The notes beneath the pieces were generated by a model. It was not told the origin of the DNA, ran no database searches, and saw only the letters and a list, made by a program, of their open reading frames with translations. This document shows positions 4,821 to 7,951 of a stretch of DNA of 7,951 nucleotides, in pieces. This DNA comes from JAPKZH01 sp964537875. GTDB lineage: Bacteria > Acidobacteriota > Aminicenantia > Aminicenantales > UBA4085. Where the stretch lies: the NCBI GenBank assembly GCA_964537875.1, contig CAZIDN010000121.1, positions 1-7,951 of the forward strand, read 5' to 3'. Within the stretch, counting starts at the first letter, position 1, and each line of letters opens with the position of its first letter. Both the position numbers and the translations under genes were made by a program.

Positions 4821-6740
4821 ATGAAAAAATGGCTTTATCTCATGATGGCCGGAATCGTTCTGGCTGCTATCATTTTCGCCGGCACACCTCAAGAGAAAAT
4901 GCCGCGGATTATCCCGATGAAGGACTTCTTCCGCAACCCGGAAAAAGCGGCCTTCCGGCTGTCTCCCGATGGTCAGTACCTGGCGTTTCTCAAACCCTGG
5001 CAGACGCGCCTGAACGTCCATGTCCAGAAGATCGGCAAGGACGAGGAGAGGCGGATCACCAGCGCCACCGAGAGAGATATCACCGGCTACTTCTGGGCGA
5101 GCAACACCCGGATCGCCTATGTCCAGGACAAAGGTGGAGACGAAAACTTCAGGCTCTACGCTGTGAATATCGATGGCTCCGGGGAAAAGGACCTGACGCC
5201 CTTCGAGAAGGTGCGCGTGGAGCTAATCGACGACCTCAAGGACGACGATGAACATGTCCTTGCCGCCATGAACAAGCGGGACGCGCGCTTTTTCGATGCC
5301 TACCGCATTAACGTGCTGACGGGTGATATGGAGATGATCGCCGAGAACCCCGGAAATATCGTCAGCTGGGAGACGGATCATGACGGAAAACTCCGCGTGG
5401 CCACCACGTCCGACGGCGTCAACAGGGGCATCCTCTACAGGGACACCGAGAAGGACGGTTTCGAGACCCTGGTGACGACGAACTTCAAAGAGACGCTGAC
5501 GCCGCTATTCTTTACCTTTGACAACAAGAGTCTCTATGTGGTCTCGAACATCGGACGCGACAAGTCGGCCATTTATGAATATGACGTCAAGGAAAAGAAG
5601 CAGACGAGATTGCTCTACGAAAATCCCGATGTGGATGTCGAAAACCTGCTCAAATCCGACAAGCGTAAAATAGTGACGGGAGTTTCTTACTACGTCGATA
5701 AGCGGCATTATCACTTTTTCGACGACCAGAGGGCCAAACTCCAGAAGGACCTCGAAGCCCGCCTTCCCGGGTATCAAGTGGCCCTGGCCAACTTGAGCCG
5801 GGACGAGACGAAGGCCCTGGTTTATGCGGGGAGTGACAGGACCTACGGGTCTTATTATTTCTATGACCTCGCGACTTCTGACTTCCGGAAGCTTGCCGAC
5901 GTCGCTCCCTGGCTGGTGGAAGCGGAGCTGGCCGAGATGAAGCCCATCACCTATACCTCCCGGGACGGCCTGACGATTCATGGCTATCTCACGCTCCCCA
6001 AGGGCCTCGAGCCGAAGAATCTCCCTGTTGTGGTCAATCCCCACGGCGGGCCCTGGGGCCGGGATGTCTGGGGATACAATCCGGAGGTTCAGTTCCTGGC
6101 CAACCGCGGCTACGCCGTGCTGCAGGTCAATTTCCGCACCTCCACCGGCTACGGCCGGAAGTTCTGGGAGGCCGGGTTCAAACAGTGGGGCCTTAAGATC
6201 CAGGACGATATCACCGACGGCGTCAAATGGTTGATCGACCAGGGCATCGCCGACCCCAAGCGGGTCGGGATCTACGGGGGCTCATTCGGCGGGTACGCGA
6301 CGCTGGCCGGGCTGGCCTTTACACCCGACCTCTATGCCTGCGGTGTTGACTACGTGGGAGTCTCCAACCTATTCACGTTGATCAAGACTATTCCGCCATA
6401 CTGGGAACCCCTGCGCCAGATGTTCTACGAGATGATGGGCGACCCGGAAAAGGACAAGGAGCTCTATGAGAAGGTTTCCCCCGTCTTCCATGCCGACAAT
6501 ATCAAGGTCCCTGTGCTCGTAGCCCAGGGGGCCAACGACCCGCGGGTCAACAAGGCCGAGTCCGACCAGATCGTCGAGGCCTTGAAGAAGCGCGGCATCG
6601 AGGTCGTTTACATGGTCAAGGATAACGAAGGTCACGGATTCCATAACGAGGAAAACCGCTTTGACTTCTACCGGGCCATGGAGGAGTTCCTGGGCAAGCA
6701 TCTGGGCGGACGAGTTGAGCAGGTCGAAGCGAAGAAATGA
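4821..6740 (+). CDS. Exported S9 family peptidase 2 (prolyl oligopeptidase-like)
   Basis: A 639-aa exported serine peptidase. Residues 1-21 are a signal peptide (MKKW then LYLMMAGIVLAAIIFAG). A beta-propeller follows (about 30-370), starting with FRLSPDGQYLAFLKP and containing blades such as YFWASNTRIAYVQDKGGDENF. The C-terminal alpha/beta-hydrolase domain has VVNPHGGPWGRD (oxyanion hole), NFRTSTGYGRKF, and a complete triad: Ser488 (YGGSFGGY), Asp573 (GANDPRV) and His605 (NEGHGF). Spacing in the hydrolase domain matches peptidase 1, but the two differ widely elsewhere, so they are distant paralogs, not a recent duplication. Likely role is hydrolysis of short peptides in the periplasm or outside the cell. 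The start is firm because of the strong ribosome site. It ends convergent with mazF, with repeat copy 4 in between. Confidence 0.94.
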   Translation: MKKWLYLMMAGIVLAAIIFAGTPQEKMPRIIPMKDFFRNPEKAAFRLSPDGQYLAFLKPWQTRLNVHVQKIGKDEERRITSATERDITGYFWASNTRIAYVQDKGGDENFRLYAVNIDGSGEKDLTPFEKVRVELIDDLKDDDEHVLAAMNKRDARFFDAYRINVLTGDMEMIAENPGNIVSWETDHDGKLRVATTSDGVNRGILYRDTEKDGFETLVTTNFKETLTPLFFTFDNKSLYVVSNIGRDKSAIYEYDVKEKKQTRLLYENPDVDVENLLKSDKRKIVTGVSYYVDKRHYHFFDDQRAKLQKDLEARLPGYQVALANLSRDETKALVYAGSDRTYGSYYFYDLATSDFRKLADVAPWLVEAELAEMKPITYTSRDGLTIHGYLTLPKGLEPKNLPVVVNPHGGPWGRDVWGYNPEVQFLANRGYAVLQVNFRTSTGYGRKFWEAGFKQWGLKIQDDITDGVKWLIDQGIADPKRVGIYGGSFGGYATLAGLAFTPDLYACGVDYVGVSNLFTLIKTIPPYWEPLRQMFYEMMGDPEKDKELYEKVSPVFHADNIKVPVLVAQGANDPRVNKAESDQIVEALKKRGIEVVYMVKDNEGHGFHNEENRFDFYRAMEEFLGKHLGGRVEQVEAKK

Positions 6741-6747
6741 AATTGGT

Positions 6748-6782
6748 GAAATTGGGGACACAATATCAATTTCCGAATTTTT
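6748..6782 (+). terminator. Possible terminator of peptidase 2, formed in part by repeat copy 4
   Basis: The bases just before repeat copy 4 and the repeat itself form an inverted repeat GAAATTG (6748-6754) / CAATTTC (6767-6773) with a 12-nt loop, followed by CGAA and a run of five T (6778-6782). The stem is AT-rich and the loop long, so it would be weak. It is the only candidate after the peptidase 2 stop. Confidence 0.3.
6754..6774 (+). repeat. 21-bp REP-like element, copy 4
   Basis: Identical to the other three copies. It lies in the 48-bp gap between the convergent stops of peptidase 2 (6740) and mazF (6789) and is followed by GAATTT, similar to copy 3 (GAAATT). Confidence 0.85.
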
Positions 6783-6788
6783 CTTGGG

Positions 6789-7127
6789 CTAATCCCCGAT
6801 GATCTCGTCAAGCCCGTCGAGAATCCGGGCAAGGTCTTCGGGGCCGAGCAGCGCGATCCTTTTGCCGATGCGCTCGACGGCCAGAGTCCGCACCTGGCTG
6901 ATTTTCATCCATGAGCGTTTGGGAAGGCCCCCTGCCTGGATCTCCAAGGTCAATGGGAACCCGGCCTGTTGAGGCTGGCTGGTTATCGCCATGGCGATGA
7001 CGGTCCCAGAGCGCTCGTTGAAAACGTCATGACTCAGGATGAGAACGGGGCGCCGGCCGGTCTGTTCATGGCCGCGGCCGGGACTGAGATCGGCCCAGCG
7101 GATTTCTCCTCTTAGTATTCGGGCCAT
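6789..7127 (-). CDS. mazF: MazF/PemK-family endoribonuclease toxin of TA module 3
   Basis: A 112-aa toxin of the MazF/PemK family, which cleaves mRNA at short specific sequences. Diagnostic pattern: RGEIRWADLSPGRGHEQTGRRPVLI (residues 6-30, with the conserved Arg25/Arg26 after the flexible loop), HDVFNERSGTVIAMAITSQ (33-51, with Thr49 at the active site) and SWMKISQVRTL with the C-terminal helix LARILDGLDEIIG. Length is normal. ATG 7127 is chosen because the family begins with this MxRGEI-type segment; GAGGAA lies upstream inside mazE. The gene overlaps the antitoxin by 16 bp, so translation is coupled. The cleavage sequence cannot be predicted from this reading. Confidence 0.92.
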   Translation of the reverse strand: MARILRGEIRWADLSPGRGHEQTGRRPVLILSHDVFNERSGTVIAMAITSQPQQAGFPLTLEIQAGGLPKRSWMKISQVRTLAVERIGKRIALLGPEDLARILDGLDEIIGD

Positions 7128-7354
7128 CTGGAAAATTCCTCGGAGAAACCCTCCTCGGCGAGTTCTTTCTCGTAAGCAGGGTCGAGCTTGCTGCATTCCT
7201 GGGCCAAACGGACTCTGTCAAGGCGCTGGAGTTTTTCCTCGACCGCGGCCTCGATAGCCTGGCTTCGGTTGGCAAAGGCCTTTTTCCGGACAAGGCGATC
7301 CAGGCGTTCAAGCGTTTGCTTGTCGAGCGATATCGCGATTTTAGCCTTTGGCAT
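7112..7354 (-). CDS. mazE: Ribbon-helix-helix MazE-type antitoxin of TA module 3
   Basis: An 80-aa antitoxin with an N-terminal ribbon-helix-helix domain: KIAISLDKQTLERLDRLV, then KKAFANRSQAIEAAVEEKL (about residues 5-43). An acidic C-terminal tail (LDPAYEKELAEEGFSEEFSRWPEY) would occupy the MazF RNA groove. This is the CopG-like type of MazF partner found in many bacteria, not the AbrB-fold MazE of E. coli. ATG 7354 is chosen for the Shine-Dalgarno AAGAGGT 6-7 nt upstream and the conserved start of the domain; the frame runs on to 7423, but that extension covers the promoter. The antitoxin probably binds the palindrome at 7367-7387. Confidence 0.88.
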   Translation of the reverse strand: MPKAKIAISLDKQTLERLDRLVRKKAFANRSQAIEAAVEEKLQRLDRVRLAQECSKLDPAYEKELAEEGFSEEFSRWPEY

Positions 7355-7366
7355 GACAAACCTCTT

Positions 7367-7401
7367 GGTATTACGATATGTCATACCGCTGCGGTTGTCA
7401 A
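7367..7401 (-). promoter_or_regulatory. Promoter and candidate operator of mazEF
   Basis: On the minus strand TTGACA (7401-7396), a 17-bp spacer and TATCGT (7378-7373) predict a start near 7366, just before the ribosome site. An imperfect 21-bp palindrome with outer arms GGTAT (7367-7371) and ATACC (7383-7387) covers the -10. A second perfect inverted repeat ACCGC-T-GCGGT (7385-7395) fills the rest of the spacer. Both are good candidates for autorepressor binding. Confidence 0.55.
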
Positions 7402-7499
7402 GGCCTCTAGATTGAGTGGACACATCTCCTGAGACGCCTCTGGCAGTAGTCCTTTCTCAGCCTGCGGGGCTTTCCTACATTCCATAAAAAGTGACGGTC

Positions 7500-7539
7500 A
7501 CAGATTTATTTGACATCTGTTATAAGCGTATGCTAATGC
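7500..7539 (+). promoter_or_regulatory. Candidate promoter and inverted repeat before the aldo/keto reductase
   Basis: TTGACA (7510-7515), an 18-bp spacer and TAATGC (7534-7539) could be a promoter with a start near 7546. A perfect inverted repeat ACAGAT-N9-ATCTGT (7500-7520) surrounds the -35 box. The -10 is a poor match, so this is weaker than the other promoters. The remainder of the mazE-reductase gap (7402-7598) shows nothing else convincing. Confidence 0.35.
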
Positions 7540-7598
7540 AGAGTTTGGAATTCGTCGGGTTCTAAGACTTGAAAATATGATCTTTGATGGAGCTGGAA

Positions 7599-7951
7599 AT
7601 GGAAGATTCTCATAATCGCCGCGAGTTTTTGCATCGACTGGCCGTTCTGGGCGGCGCCGTCGCTTTCGGCACGGGCGCTCTGAGGCAGGACGCATCGCCT
7701 GCCGTTCCTCTGCCCAAGCGGATTCTCGGCCGCACGGGCGCAAACATTCCAGTCCTGGGACTGGGCCTGGGGCCACTGGGAATCGCCAACTTCCCGCCGG
7801 AAGAGCTGCAAGCTGTGGTCGAGGCTGCCATAGAAGATTGGGGAGGTCCGGTCCTGGTTGATGTCCAGTGGGACTACGGCGAAGCCGAAACCAACCTCGC
7901 TCCCCTCCTCAAAAAGCGCCGCGCCGACATCTTCATCGTCACGAAGACGGC
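7599..7951 (+). CDS. Tat-exported aldo/keto reductase, N-terminal part
   Basis: The first 117 codons of an aldo/keto reductase, cut by the right edge. Residues 5-28 form a twin-arginine signal (HNRREFLHRLAVLGG, then a mildly hydrophobic Ala/Gly stretch), so the enzyme would be folded with its NADP(H) cofactor in the cytoplasm and moved across the membrane by Tat. From residue 40 the family pattern appears: KRILGRTGANIPVLGLGLGPLG, then VDVQWDYGEAE with the expected catalytic Asp88 and Tyr93, and IFIVTKTA with Lys116. Substrate is unknown. ATG 7599 has GGAG 6 nt upstream; an in-frame ATG at 7587 would add four residues. Tat-linked reductases of this type are common in Acidobacteriota-like genomes, usually annotated only as aldo/keto reductase. 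Confidence 0.9.
   Translation, partial: MEDSHNRREFLHRLAVLGGAVAFGTGALRQDASPAVPLPKRILGRTGANIPVLGLGLGPLGIANFPPEELQAVVEAAIEDWGGPVLVDVQWDYGEAETNLAPLLKKRRADIFIVTKT

Noticed and set aside
290..6774. The four repeats as a CRISPR array
   Set aside because: The copies are 0.7 to 2.9 kb apart with genes between them and no regular spacers or cas genes.
7416..7429. GTGGACACATCTCC as a degenerate fifth copy of the repeat
   Set aside because: Only the GGACACA core matches; the rest diverges, and such a short match is expected by chance. It would, if real, mark the other side of the mazEF module.
7450..7480. AGCC/GGCT hairpin as a terminator near 7460
   Set aside because: The stem is only 4 bp, there is no T-run, and no gene on the plus strand ends just before it.

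Overview
The window looks like a piece of a bacterial chromosome of moderately high GC. The combination of a Pkn2-type Ser/Thr kinase, two exported S9 prolyl-oligopeptidase-family peptidases, a methyltransferase with a signal peptide and a Tat-exported aldo/keto reductase is typical of Acidobacteriota and relatives such as Candidatus Aminicenantes. That assignment comes from gene style only; no rRNA or marker gene is present.

Layout, left to right: (1) the first 37 codons of a Ser/Thr protein kinase, minus strand, running off the left edge, with its own sigma70-like promoter; (2) toxin-antitoxin (TA) module 1, plus strand, an AbrB/MazE-fold antitoxin overlapping a RelE/ParE-fold toxin; (3) exported S9 peptidase 1, minus strand, convergent with TA1 and separated from it by a hairpin; (4) TA module 2, minus strand, a Phd/YefM antitoxin followed by a RelE toxin, directly upstream of peptidase 1; (5) a class I SAM-dependent methyltransferase with an N-terminal signal peptide, plus strand; (6) exported S9 peptidase 2, plus strand, with its own promoter; (7) TA module 3, minus strand, a ribbon-helix-helix MazE-type antitoxin overlapping a MazF toxin; (8) the first 117 codons of a Tat-dependent aldo/keto reductase, plus strand, running off the right edge.

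Two things go beyond ordinary gene content. First, an identical 21-bp element, beginning GGGGACACAA and ending ATCAATTTCC, occurs four times (290-310, 3213-3233, 3937-3957, 6754-6774). All copies are intergenic, on the same strand, and each lies next to a TA module; two copies bracket the Phd-RelE module as direct repeats. It resembles the half-palindromic REP-like elements mobilised by Y1 (RAYT) transposases, but no transposase is encoded here. Second, nearly every transcription unit has a readable promoter, usually TTGACA-like with 17-18 bp spacing, and most carry a short inverted or direct repeat over or near it. These promoters also decide the start codons of the antitoxins. In one case (peptidase 1) the -35 box lies inside the repeat and the predicted RNA would be leaderless.

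Functionally, the exported peptidases, the exported reductase and probably the methyltransferase act in the cell envelope or outside the cell. The kinase is a signalling protein. The three TA pairs from different families are accessory genes placed between these host genes. No CRISPR array, tRNA, rRNA or complete mobile element was seen.
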